From contig NW_014577664.1 in assembly GCF_000485595.1 (NCBI RefSeq), positions 7,958-71,957 of the forward strand: a DNA stretch of 64,000 bases. Direction: 5' to 3'. A program made the translations under genes and the position numbers. Below the pieces are notes generated by a model. That model had not been told where the DNA came from, ran no database searches, and saw only the letters and a list, made by a program, of their open reading frames with translations. Source of the DNA: Priapulus caudatus. Lineage: Eukaryota > Priapulida > Priapulimorpha > Priapulimorphida > Priapulidae. This document shows positions 55,409 through 64,000 of the stretch, in pieces. Numbering within the stretch: position 1 is the stretch's first letter; the number at the start of each line of letters is the position of its first letter.

Positions 55409-57655
55409 ATGAGCGCGCATGTGCACGTGCCTGCGTGGGCGAAGCAGTGTATGCGAAGGTTCAATCCGCTCGGCCAGCAGGGGGCATCACCGTCACACCT
55501 TCGACCGACAACAGCCCGCGGCGCGCAGGACCACCGTGAGACCGACGCGAGGTCACGTGACTCGCATCACGTGCGTCTGCGTGCGCACGCGCGTTAGCTG
55601 CGCAGGCGCAGACGCTCGCTCACATGATTGCCGAACCTATCTACCTATATACGCTGTCGAATCCGCAATCTTTCCTGATAATACGATCATCCTTCTCGAT
55701 GTCATGTGCCGATGACCGGGCTAGCTCCGGCTTATCTTCAAGGGCATTAGGAGACGTTAGAATACCGCCTTAGGAATCTTCACACGGAGAGGCTGAAGAT
55801 ACTGAGATAGCAACACAACGCGCTGCGCACGGCACGCACGCACGCAACGCTCACGCGCAGGCGAGGGCGCGTTGCACACACACTAGCAATCACGCACGGC
55901 ACGCGCGCGCGCACACACAGCACCACCGCAGCGCGCGCGCGCGACACGCACGCGGCCAGCGCACTGCACGCACGCACGCACGCAGCGCACGCCAGCACAC
56001 ACACACACACACCAAACAAAGACAGCACCGCGGGGGCATTGCCTTTTGTACGGCGCAGTAGTAGTTGGCATCCGCAGAGAATTCACCATGAAAACTATAG
56101 CTAATCCTATGCGGCATTAATAGCGGCGGCGTTGGCGGCCCAATTTGAAACACCAATGCGTGCTTGTTTGTGAACAAAAAAATTCCCTCAGATTGAAATC
56201 TCATCTCGCTTGGCTCCATTTCAACTCACGCAAATCATTACCGCCTAAAATTCCAAGCTACGATCGCAGATCATTGCCCACGCTACGTACACACGATCTC
56301 AACGGCAGCCAATTCTCGAACGTGCAGCGAATGCGTGCCGAACGATTGGAGTAGCGGCACAACATGACACTGGCGGCTGTGGCCATTTTGGCCCCTCCCC
56401 CCTTCATTGCATTTCCCTGCCTATTAATAATGACGGCTTGACATCCTACAGCTATATTTTAATCGCATCTGATTGTAAATTCAAACTGGACATTCTGCGA
56501 TGCATTGAATCAATTTGATGGCATGCGCAGATTAAGATAGCTAGTAACAAAATGGGAGGAAAAACCGATCTTGTTCTCAGTTATGGCCTAAGTTTGCGAT
56601 GTACGCGCCCTTGTAACGCTTGCACTTTAAGCATAATAAATACATGGTGGTGGCAATTATAGCCTAGATACATGTATGTTGTGTGTCAGCGTGCATGGCT
56701 TTATAATATTCTATAGCTTAAACATCGTACTGGCACACATCGCCTCTCAAATATCAGAAGACTGTGTCAGCAAAGAGGGCAAATATGCACGCAACGCGAT
56801 ATATATATTCCCCCGCCCAGAAATTTTTTGGGCATTTCGAATTCGAACTCAGATCAAAGGCCAGTAACATTTCGGGACGCGGAGTTTATTATGCTTGAAA
56901 TACTCCCCGGTAAACTGGCGCACCACGGTGTCCGTGTTTTCGTTTCAACAACGCCCGAAGTTCAGATAAGCACCCAGACGAGTCACGCCTATTCACAATG
57001 CACCACGCGACGTCTGAAACATACCGAGCGCACCGCCACGATTCACGACCAACCGCGCACTGTCGGCATTGGCTCTGCTCTCTAATGGCACCGAGGCCAC
57101 ACGCGGCACTGCCCCTTGAATCCCCCCAGCAGCATTCTCCCAAAGGCTCACATATTCTTTTAGGCGGCTACGTCATCTCGTATTATGTAATAACGCCGAG
57201 TACAAATAGTTACAGGTCCGGATGCTCGCGACATTCAGTAAATCAAATTGTCATAATCGCTGCAATGGAATGCGGTGAACACCCATATATATCTATTATA
57301 TATATATCTATATATATATACATATCAGTAAATACATATCACATATATATACACACCACGTATACCTCTCTGTAAAGATGAAAACAATGCGAACTTAAAC
57401 TGCGTCAATAACAATTATCGAAGGTCACGACAGTGGAGGGCGGCATCGTAAGGTCACCTTCGCGAATGCAAACAGAACATACACCAGAAAAGGCAGCGCC
57501 CCGGCTGCGCTCCTGTCTGCCACATGTCTGCAACGACGTCAGGGTACGTGTAATATTGCGCATGGCTGGTAGAGAGGGATGAAAGCAGGGAGGGACGGCG
57601 CAGAAAAGACAGGCAGAGATGGAGTGAGGAGTCAGACACGACGAGAAGACACCGG
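54313..57655. other. No supported gene; scattered TGCG microsatellites
   Basis: GCAGCAGC words at 54325-54395, (GTGCGTGC)n at 55290-55420, and CGCACGCAC/CACACACA at 55815-56015. I cannot support an exon. A CAG-rich block at 54320-54430 reads Gln/His-rich on the minus strand (possible upstream exon of the corepressor gene) but lacks a clear donor. Confidence 0.4.
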
Positions 57656-57958
57656 AGAAAGCAGAGAGTGAGCGAAGAGGGAGAGAGGAGGGAGAGCGAA
57701 GAGAAAGAGAGAGCGAGGCGAGCGAGCGAGCAAGAGAGGCAGAGAGAGAGAGGAGAGAGAGAGAGAGCAGAGAGAGAGAGAGGCGAGAGCGAGAGCGAGA
57801 GAAAGAGAGAGAGAGAGAGAGAGAGACCGAGGAGAGAGAGAGAGAGCGAGAGAGAGAGAGGAGAGAGAGAGCGGAGAGAGAGAGAGAGAGAGAGAGAAGA
57901 GAGAAGAGAGCACGAGCGAGAGAGAGAGAGAATGAGGGAGAGCAGAGGGCGAGAGAAA
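57656..57958. repeat. (GA)n purine tract
   Basis: About 300 bases of GAGAGAGAGC-type repeats. Long Ser/Leu and Glu/Arg ORFs are artefacts. Confidence 0.95.
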
Positions 57959-58210
57959 CCACAGGCCAACATTGAGCGTTTCAATAAAATGTATAAATGC
58001 TAACTAAATCATAGTGTAATACTACTATATATATTAGTGTAAGCGTGCAACAGTCGCACCGCGAAAGCAATGGCGCCGGAAAGCGTATGGTTGGAGCGTA
58101 AGGGATTTGGACGGTGAAAAGAGAGTATAGAAACATTAGAATTTGGTAGTAAATAAATTCGTATTTAGTTAGCTTATATTTTATTTTGAAACGCTTCCAA
58201 GTGCCTGTGG
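57959..58210. mobile_element. hAT-like CACAGGC MITE, third copy, with 8-bp target duplication
   Basis: 252 bp starting CCACAGGCCAACATTGAGCG and ending with GCTTCCAAGTGCCTGTGG. The arms share TTTCAATAAAAT and GCTAACTAAAT. GAGAGAAA flanks both ends exactly (57951-57958 and 58211-58218). Same size and same end sequence as 22244-22496, but internally diverged. The site is at the end of the purine tract, so the duplication could in part be coincidence of GA repeats. Confidence 0.8.
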
Positions 58211-60088
58211 GAGAGAAAGGTGGCGGGCGCCAGCCGGCAGCAGCAGGCAGCAGCAGCAGCCGGCAGAGGAGAGGAGGAAGGGTAGAGGGTTCGGCCTCGT
58301 ACCTGGCAGTGGCGGCGCGGAAGAGGAGGAAGGGGAGGGTCGCCTCGTACGCTGCGGTCTGCTATCAGCATTCTTTGGGGTGCGTCCCCTTGGCCGTCCG
58401 TGCATTCACGGCTGCTGGATCTACGGGGCGTGAGGCGTGCGGATGCACGGCTGTCAGGGTATGCTAGTTCCTCACTCCTGGCCCGGCCGGACCTGTAGAA
58501 ATCAACACAACACACATCGTCGCAGTGTCTGTCCTGTCGCGCCGGCTCGCGCAAAGGCGCGTCGGCCATGCCATTCAACGCGTAAATGGACGCGCAGAGA
58601 GAACGATACAGTACGCTGGCAGAGGTCAATGGAGGTCACGGTGGCAGGCGATGTCCGGGTACGTGTGTGCGGTGGCGTACGACGAGAGCGAAACATGGTC
58701 GCGAAATTGCTCGCTGAGGTGTAGCTCTCATGCAGATTGCGTATTCAGAAGATTCCGGATTATGTGGAAATAGTTCTCCCGTGTCATGAATTGAATAATG
58801 ACGCTGGTCGCTCCTGAGAGCGTGACGATTCTTTACGCGTACACGTAGTCAGATAAGGCGCGTGCGTGGCGGTGCGTGCTGTGCGTGCACGCGTGTTCGT
58901 ATGTGTTCCGCGTGCGTGCGTGCGGTGTGTATGGAGTCTCGTGTATGTACGTGTGTTGTGTGTGTGCACGGCGAGCGTGCGGTGCGCGTGTGGCCGTGCG
59001 TGTGTATCGTGCGTGTGGTGCATGATTAACGCTAGCGAGTAAGACCATGCTTCGTTCAGCAGGCTTGCCTAACACCAAATAATCAGGCGAGTAACCGTTG
59101 CGCGTTGCAAATGTTGAAAGTTAGCCGCCTCGCAGTCGATAACGTAAGAGGCTTTTGAAGCATACGATAATATTATATATAGAGAGGTTGGTAGAAAGAA
59201 GAAAAAACTGAATAAAGTCGATATAGTGTAAACCCTGCTTTTACACGCTCGTTACAGCTACGGTTTCCACATTCGACACCGCACTCGAGAATCCCGGGCG
59301 AGGTACGTATGCGCTGGTCTGCGCTTGCCTCACATTCAGCGCAACCGCGCGAGCCGACGAGAGACCGCAGACAACGCCTCTCTCTCGTGAGGGCGGACCT
59401 TGGCCTTTTTTGTTGCAGAGGCGAACAGCGACCCCAGCGGCTCGCTCAACAACACGACCCACAGTGCGCTTGGCTCGGCCCAAACTTCGGTCGAAACGTT
59501 CGTTCTCTTAGACGGCTTATTCGGGAAGACCTAAAAACCGTTCGTAGGACTTCCGACAGCTGCTATTTTTCCTGGAGGAAAATCCAAAAGCTGAACCCAA
59601 GCCCCGGGAGAGACGCACGCACATACATTCGACGCCGGCATCGTAGGGCGCAACAACATAGCAGTGGCACGTCATACACGTACATAACGCCGTATGCTTC
59701 TAGGTACAGTCTCCCCTGCCTCTTCGCCTTCGCTTTCTCTCGCCATCAGACTGCCCTTTTTTTTAGAAGGCCACTGCGACCTTTAGTCAGGCGTAATAGG
59801 CGTGCGCCACGGCGAAAATTTTCAGCCGCCGTAAAAAAATGATCTAACCGGCCACGTCATCATGAGTCGGCCGTCACTCCGCTTGGCAGTAACACGCAAA
59901 AATGCGAGATTGTTGGCCAGAGCTTGTAGCCGTAAAAAGCAACATCGATTTACACAAAACAAGCACACGCGCCGCGCCCGAGTCGATTGCTTTTGCGGGC
60001 CCCGGCCGCCGTCCCGTCACGTGGCCCGGCGAATGTGGGCCAAAAAACTTGAGACATTTTAACAATTTCATTGCGCCGAGCGACGCGG
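58211..60088. other. CpG-rich region; possible 5' flank
   Basis: GCAGCAGC near 58236-58270, TGCGTGCG at 58855-59010, and a CpG-rich run from about 59240 to 60090 with many CCG/CGCG words. It could be the promoter of the minus-strand corepressor gene or of a plus-strand gene, but no TATA box, initiator ATG or exon could be tied to it. A 177-codon ORF at 59309-59842 lacks recognisable motifs. Confidence 0.35.
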
Positions 60089-60113
60089 NNNNNNNNNNNN
60101 NNNNNNNNNNNNN
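60089..60113. other. Assembly gap (25 N)
   Basis: Twenty-five consecutive N. Confidence 0.99.
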
Positions 60114-60189
60114 CTGCCCTAATTCAATGTCACTTCGACTATGCAAGCAGCATATGGTACAGCAGTCTCACAAAGCACACAAGGGCTAA

Positions 60190-60866
60190 GCTTGAGACCG
60201 GCAGCCCAGAGGCTTGAGGGTAGACGAACTAGGTACCAATATTTACGTATTGGAGTATACAGGGTGTCACCTAAGACTTATAGAAATGCTATTCTGGCGG
60301 GTACCCCCCGTTGCGTATAGCCAGGGGACTCATAGAGCACAAAACAGGCTACGCCAGAAATTTTGCCTGTTGTACAAGGGGTGCCAGACACCCTCAAATA
60401 TTGTACCCCTGGGCACTGTGGTACATCTAGGCTGGCCTAGATGTTATAGGTACCACTTGAAACTAGGTTTAAGTGACAAAGCACTCCTCTGGGAATACAA
60501 AATGGGCAATGACAGAAATGTATTCCAATGTGTTGGTCCTGCCAGACTCCCAAAATAGATCCCTTGGCCCATCTAGGCTAGTCTAGATGTTATAGGTACC
60601 TTTAACAACAGCGAAAATTTCTGTTGTATATGTTTTTGATGTATATTTAGCAGTTACCTCACCATGGTACTTATTGCAATTGGTACCATGATCATCTATT
60701 TCAGACCCATTTTTTACACCCTTTTGGGGGGTCCCCTGGCTATACGCAACGGGGGGTACCAGCCAGAATAGCATTTCTATAAGTCTTAGGTGACACCCTA
60801 TATACTCCAATACGTAGATATTGGTACCTAGTTCGTCTACCCTCAAGCCTCTGGGCTGCCGGTCTA
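60190..60866. repeat. ~680-bp foldback element with ~145-bp arms
   Basis: Left arm CTTGAGACCGGCAGCCCAGA, TAGACGAACTAGGTACCAAT, AGGGTGTCACCTAAGACTTA and GCGTATAGCCAGGGGACTC pairs with the right arm ending GGGCTGCCGGTCTAAG at 60866. Pairing is almost perfect. The internal 390 bases hold two direct copies of CTAGATGTTATAGGTACC (60437 and 60584). No coding region; the ORFs on both strands derive from the arms. A non-autonomous DNA transposon is the likely explanation. Confidence 0.85.
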
Positions 60867-60869
60867 AGA

Positions 60870-60965
60870 GGGAGTGAGCGTGAGCGAGAGCGAGACAGAG
60901 GGAGAGAGAGTGGGAGAGCGAGCGAAAGATAGATAGATAGACAGACAGAGAGACTGGGAGAGCTA
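60870..60965. repeat. GAGAG/GATA low-complexity tract
   Basis: GAGCGAGAGCGAGACAGAGG and GATAGATAGATAGACAGACA. Adjoins the preceding foldback. Confidence 0.8.
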
Positions 60966-61037
60966 TAGCGACAGATACACGCACGAACGCACGCACACGC
61001 AGAAATACGAATCATATACATATATTATCGTATATAT

Positions 61038-61460
61038 CAGGGGCGTAGATAGCGGGGGGATGGGGGGATGCGTGGACTTACTTATTGACGTAGGGGGATG
61101 GCGTATACAATCATCCCCCCCTACTTTCAGAAGGAAAATGGGGATTCAAAATTTTCTGGGGGAGGACCCGCATACCCCCTGCCCCACCTGTTTCTTACCA
61201 CCCTCCTCGAAATCCTGCATTGGCCACTGTCGAGCGTAACAAATTTAGCACTCCCACTTCAAAAATCGTTCCGCGGCGCCTGTAGAGTACTGCTAACAAA
61301 GATTATGATTATGAATATTTGTATGCATATCAAAAGTCAAATTTGAGTTTATCTGACAGGGCCGTAGATAGCGGGGGGATGGGGGTATATCCCCACACAT
61401 TTATTGAGGTGGGGTGGCTTTCATCATCCCCTACTTTCAGGAAGAAAATGGGGAAAAATG
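61038..61460. repeat. Two copies of a GTAGATAGCGGGGGGATGGG repeat
   Basis: The segment beginning CAGGGGCGTAGATAGCGGGG at 61039 and CAGGGCCGTAGATAGCGGGG at 61359 continues in both copies to CATCCCC..CTACTTTCAG and AAGAAAATGGGGA. Each is about 110 bp, 320 bp apart. CAGGGGCGTAG is a common 5' end of DNA transposons in marine invertebrates, but no matching inverted end was seen. Confidence 0.65.
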
Positions 61461-61981
61461 TAATATTTTACAGACAATAAATACTGGATATTTATCTACA
61501 AATTCGTCATCGCTATTCAAACTCTCCTAATGTATTATTACAGAAATGGAACGTGACATAAATCTACTGTAAAATGGCTGTAATTCGTTCCAAGAATGAC
61601 ATTATTTTACTGAAACTCAGACAGTTAATTTTGGACGCATATACGATTTTTTTTCTAAATCCCCAAATCACGTCTTATCATGCACTGCTCACGAAAGTGA
61701 AATCCTTGCTTTATTCAAAATTAGAATAGACCTATTGAGAGTTGGGATCTTGAATTTTCAGGGGGTTGAATGGGAAAATTCAATTTCATCTCACTTTTTG
61801 GGACGGCTGAGACCCGACCGGACGTATATTCCCGATTTTGTATAAGGGGTGAAAATATGCACTATTTGGTTCAAATCTGGTTGTTTTTCTCATATTCGTT
61901 TGCAGTTTTAAGGTTCTCACTTCTCAGTAAAATTTACGTTTTATCAAAATTTCAGGGGGAGATGATTCCAGTACAAATGTG

Positions 61982-62395
61982 ATGGAGGAGGAGAGTAGGA
62001 GGTAGAGGCGCCCTCCCCTACCTCCTCCACCTCCTCTCCTCCTCCTCCCCTCTCCTCCTCCCCACCTTCTCTCCCTCCACCACCTTCTCCTCCTCCTCTT
62101 CCTCCACCTCCTCTCCTCTTCTCCTCCTCCTTCACATTCTCTCCCTCATTCTCCACCTTTTCCCCACCATCTCCCCCCGCCTCCTCTACCACCTTAGTCC
62201 TCGACCTCTTCCCTGTATCACTGTTCAACAATGAATAATAAGCAGCAAGTGAGTATTTGTCCGGGGGAGGGGTAAATGTCCGGGGTGTATTTCACTATTT
62301 GTCCGGGAGGAGGGTGATTGGCCGGGGGGTAATTGTCCAGGGGTGATTGTCCGGAGGGTGAATGGCATGGGGGTATTTGTCCTATACCCGTTTAA
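61982..62395. repeat. CCTCCT pyrimidine tract and GTCCGGGGGG minisatellite
   Basis: CTCCTCCTCC-type sequence runs at 62005-62200, then about seven degenerate 20-base units around TGTCCGGGGGGTGATT at 62255-62395. No gene. Confidence 0.75.
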
Positions 62396-62479
62396 TGAAA
62401 CACTTATAGTATTGAGTAGACATCAATGGTGATATACAAATTACAATTACAACTAAAGTGCACAAACATTATTTTTCAG

Positions 62480-62927
62480 TTGGTACCAGATCAGCCGATC
62501 TTTTTAACCGACAACAACAATAGGGTGGTGTTGCCCGATCCTAATGGTGGATTTGGCGGGAGGCTGTCTCCTACCAATCACTACAAGGTGACGGGAACAC
62601 CGCGACCCGAGACAGCCATCACGCTCCAGGCCACCCCACATGTAGGCCTACTAACACCAGCACCAGCCCCAGCCCCAGCACCGGTGCAGTACTCTGGTCC
62701 GGCAGTAACAACTAATTTGCTTGCAAGTGGTAAGAGTAAATAAATGTATAAGTAGAAATGAAATAAAACTAACCGTTGACTTTTAATTATTATTGAGCAT
62801 ACAATCCGATTTCTTATCAATTATTTCCATACATAGAGTGACTAGTACAGCTCTTAAACCTCTGTTGATGTTTGTTAACAGGTGGCAGACCAAGCTTTTC
62901 AATGCCTGGGAGACGTACTGTTAGACG
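62480..62927 (+). CDS. Unidentified protein, two internal exons
   Basis: Exon 62480-62729 (ATTTTTCAG acceptor, AGTG|GTAAGA donor) and exon 62882-62927 (TTAACAG acceptor, ACG|GTTAGT donor) join in phase. The product reads LVPDQPIFLTDNNNRVVLPD, PNGGFGGRLSPTNHYKVTG, an APAPAPAP run, then GGRPSFSMPGRRTVRR. There is no domain I recognise. The low-complexity APAP run and a basic RR end suggest a flexible linker. Upstream and downstream exons were not found; the gene continues in both directions. Confidence 0.55.
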
Positions 62928-63159
62928 GTTAGTAACTTCCAGTATAAAGCTCTATCGAATGCAGTGTGCAATACAGTTTAGTTGAGAACGACATCAAGGT
63001 TTTACAAATCTTTGGGCTAAAAAATAAGGATTTTCGTTAGATTAAATTCGTTAAATAAATTGATAAGTTTTGTAAGAGCTCTTGGCAAGTCACTTATGGG
63101 GACAAATCCTAAAGATTGTAATAAATTCATTATAGTCATTATAAGTGTGGGATTATATA

Positions 63160-63611
63160 TAGGGATCTAACAATTAATGCATTGATTCATCGCAATAGTA
63201 TTTGGCTCAATAGCAATGCATCGATAGTAAAATAGAATATCAATAGTTATTGCCAATAGTAAACTGAACTATCGATTGTTATTAATAGTCTTAAATTAGA
63301 ATCAATGGACTAGTTATTCAACAATCTCTGCATACATTGAAATATATACAACTGGAACCAGCATAGTGCTTACTACACGCACATATACCCAGTTTACATT
63401 AGAAAACTCGCTCACCAGCTAGCTAGTGCACAAGAGGTAACTTGACATGAGGAACACAGGTTATACGCAATACTCTGTTCCAATGGTTGCTAAATTCTAC
63501 AATTTCCTGGTAAACCAATAGTATTGCAATTACTGCAATAGTATCGTCAATAGTATTTTAGCTATTGCAATACTATCGCAATAGCAGAATTGCACCCAAT
63601 AGTCACCCCTA
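63160..63611. mobile_element. hAT-type MITE with perfect 8-bp target duplication
   Basis: Termini TAGGGATC... and ...CACCCCTA form an imperfect short inverted repeat (TAGGGGTG in the complement), a hAT-type end. ATTATATA is duplicated exactly at 63152-63159 and 63612-63619. The 452-bp body is filled with CAATAGTATTG and TATTGCAATA words that can pair with each other. It has no coding capacity. Confidence 0.88.
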
Positions 63612-63776
63612 ATTATATACCTTTACTGGTCTCGCCATCATTATTTAGTTTATCAAGATGTGACATATTGATCATGACGTATTTTCTCTATATTCTCTAT
63701 ATTCAGTAACTGACAATTAGTGCATGACGTGATAAATCGCTGCAATCTCATTGGATAACGCAGCAGGCACTATAAA

Positions 63777-63810
63777 GCGATAGTGCCCACCTGGGCGGGC
63801 ACTATCGCTT
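63777..63810. repeat. 12-bp perfect hairpin GCGATAGTGCCC
   Basis: GCGATAGTGCCC pairs with GGGCACTATCGC across an ACCTGGGC-containing loop. CAGCAGGCA occurs before it (63761) and again near 63983, so it may mark an element cut by the window edge. Confidence 0.6.
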
Positions 63811-64000
63811 GCGCGACGCATTGTTCTTATAACGCATTGTGTTTACGTCACGAATCTCCTGCGTCTGCGTGGTTGTGTTTGTGTCGAACGTTTTGTTACA
63901 TCGAATGCACCGGCAAATTAGGGCGTATAAAGAAGGTACTATTCCTTCCCTCAGCAACACTATGAGAGCATAGTGCCCCCAACAGCAGGCATTAATATAT

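Noticed and set aside
57405-58003. 185-codon Ser/Leu ORF and Glu/Arg ORF
   Set aside because: Translation of the GA tract.
59309-59842. 177-codon plus-strand ORF
   Set aside because: Arg-rich with no motif, in a CpG-rich region; could be chance. Left as unsupported.

Overview
This is a stretch of draft nuclear genome from an animal, most likely a marine invertebrate. The genes have many short exons with GT-AG introns, AATAAA poly(A) signals, UTRs and large introns. The gene set (an outer-arm axonemal dynein light chain, a lark/RBM4-type RNA-binding protein and a zinc-finger/ELM2/SANT corepressor) is metazoan. Intergenic and intronic DNA is packed with foldback elements, miniature DNA transposons, tRNA-derived SINE remnants and simple-sequence repeats. 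Two runs of N (48567-48576, 60089-60113) mark assembly gaps. I cannot name the species. There are no prokaryotic operons, CRISPR arrays or rRNA genes. Layout, left part: 779-5123 (+) holds the 3' half of a lark/RBM4-like gene, with a CCHC zinc knuckle, a Tyr/Pro/Arg-rich tail and an apparent alternative terminal exon. It converges on the last two exons of an unidentified minus-strand gene at 6468-6929. From 10298 to 26495 there is a tandem pair of about 8-kb units with no protein gene; each unit is a chain of nested inverted repeats, a hAT-like MITE, telomere-like GGGTTA runs and a TATA-box/purine-tract/AATAAA module. A decayed non-LTR reverse transcriptase lies at 27460-28085 (-). Centre: 29037-31582 (+) is a nearly complete DNAL1 gene with seven coding exons; only the initiator exon is not located. 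A hAT-like MITE sits in its last intron. From 31850 to 38087 there are SINE fragments, foldbacks and microsatellites. Right part: 38088-52060 (-) carries fourteen recognisable exons, about 1215 codons, of a single TRERF1/ZNF541/MIDEAS-family gene. In order it encodes four C2H2 fingers, a 652-codon disordered exon, a poly-Glu exon, ELM2, SANT and a fifth finger; its 5' exons were not found. The rest, up to 62.4 kb, is mostly repeats and a CpG-rich stretch. The gene ends of an unknown plus-strand protein (62480-62927) and a clean hAT MITE (63160-63611) close the window. Function: the corepressor family scaffolds HDAC1/2 complexes in the nucleus, DNAL1 regulates outer-arm dynein in cilia and sperm flagella, and lark/RBM4 proteins act in splicing and translation. 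These are neighbours, not a pathway. The most unusual structure is the duplicated foldback cluster; the best-supported new elements are the MITEs with target-site duplications, one of them with a paralogous empty site.
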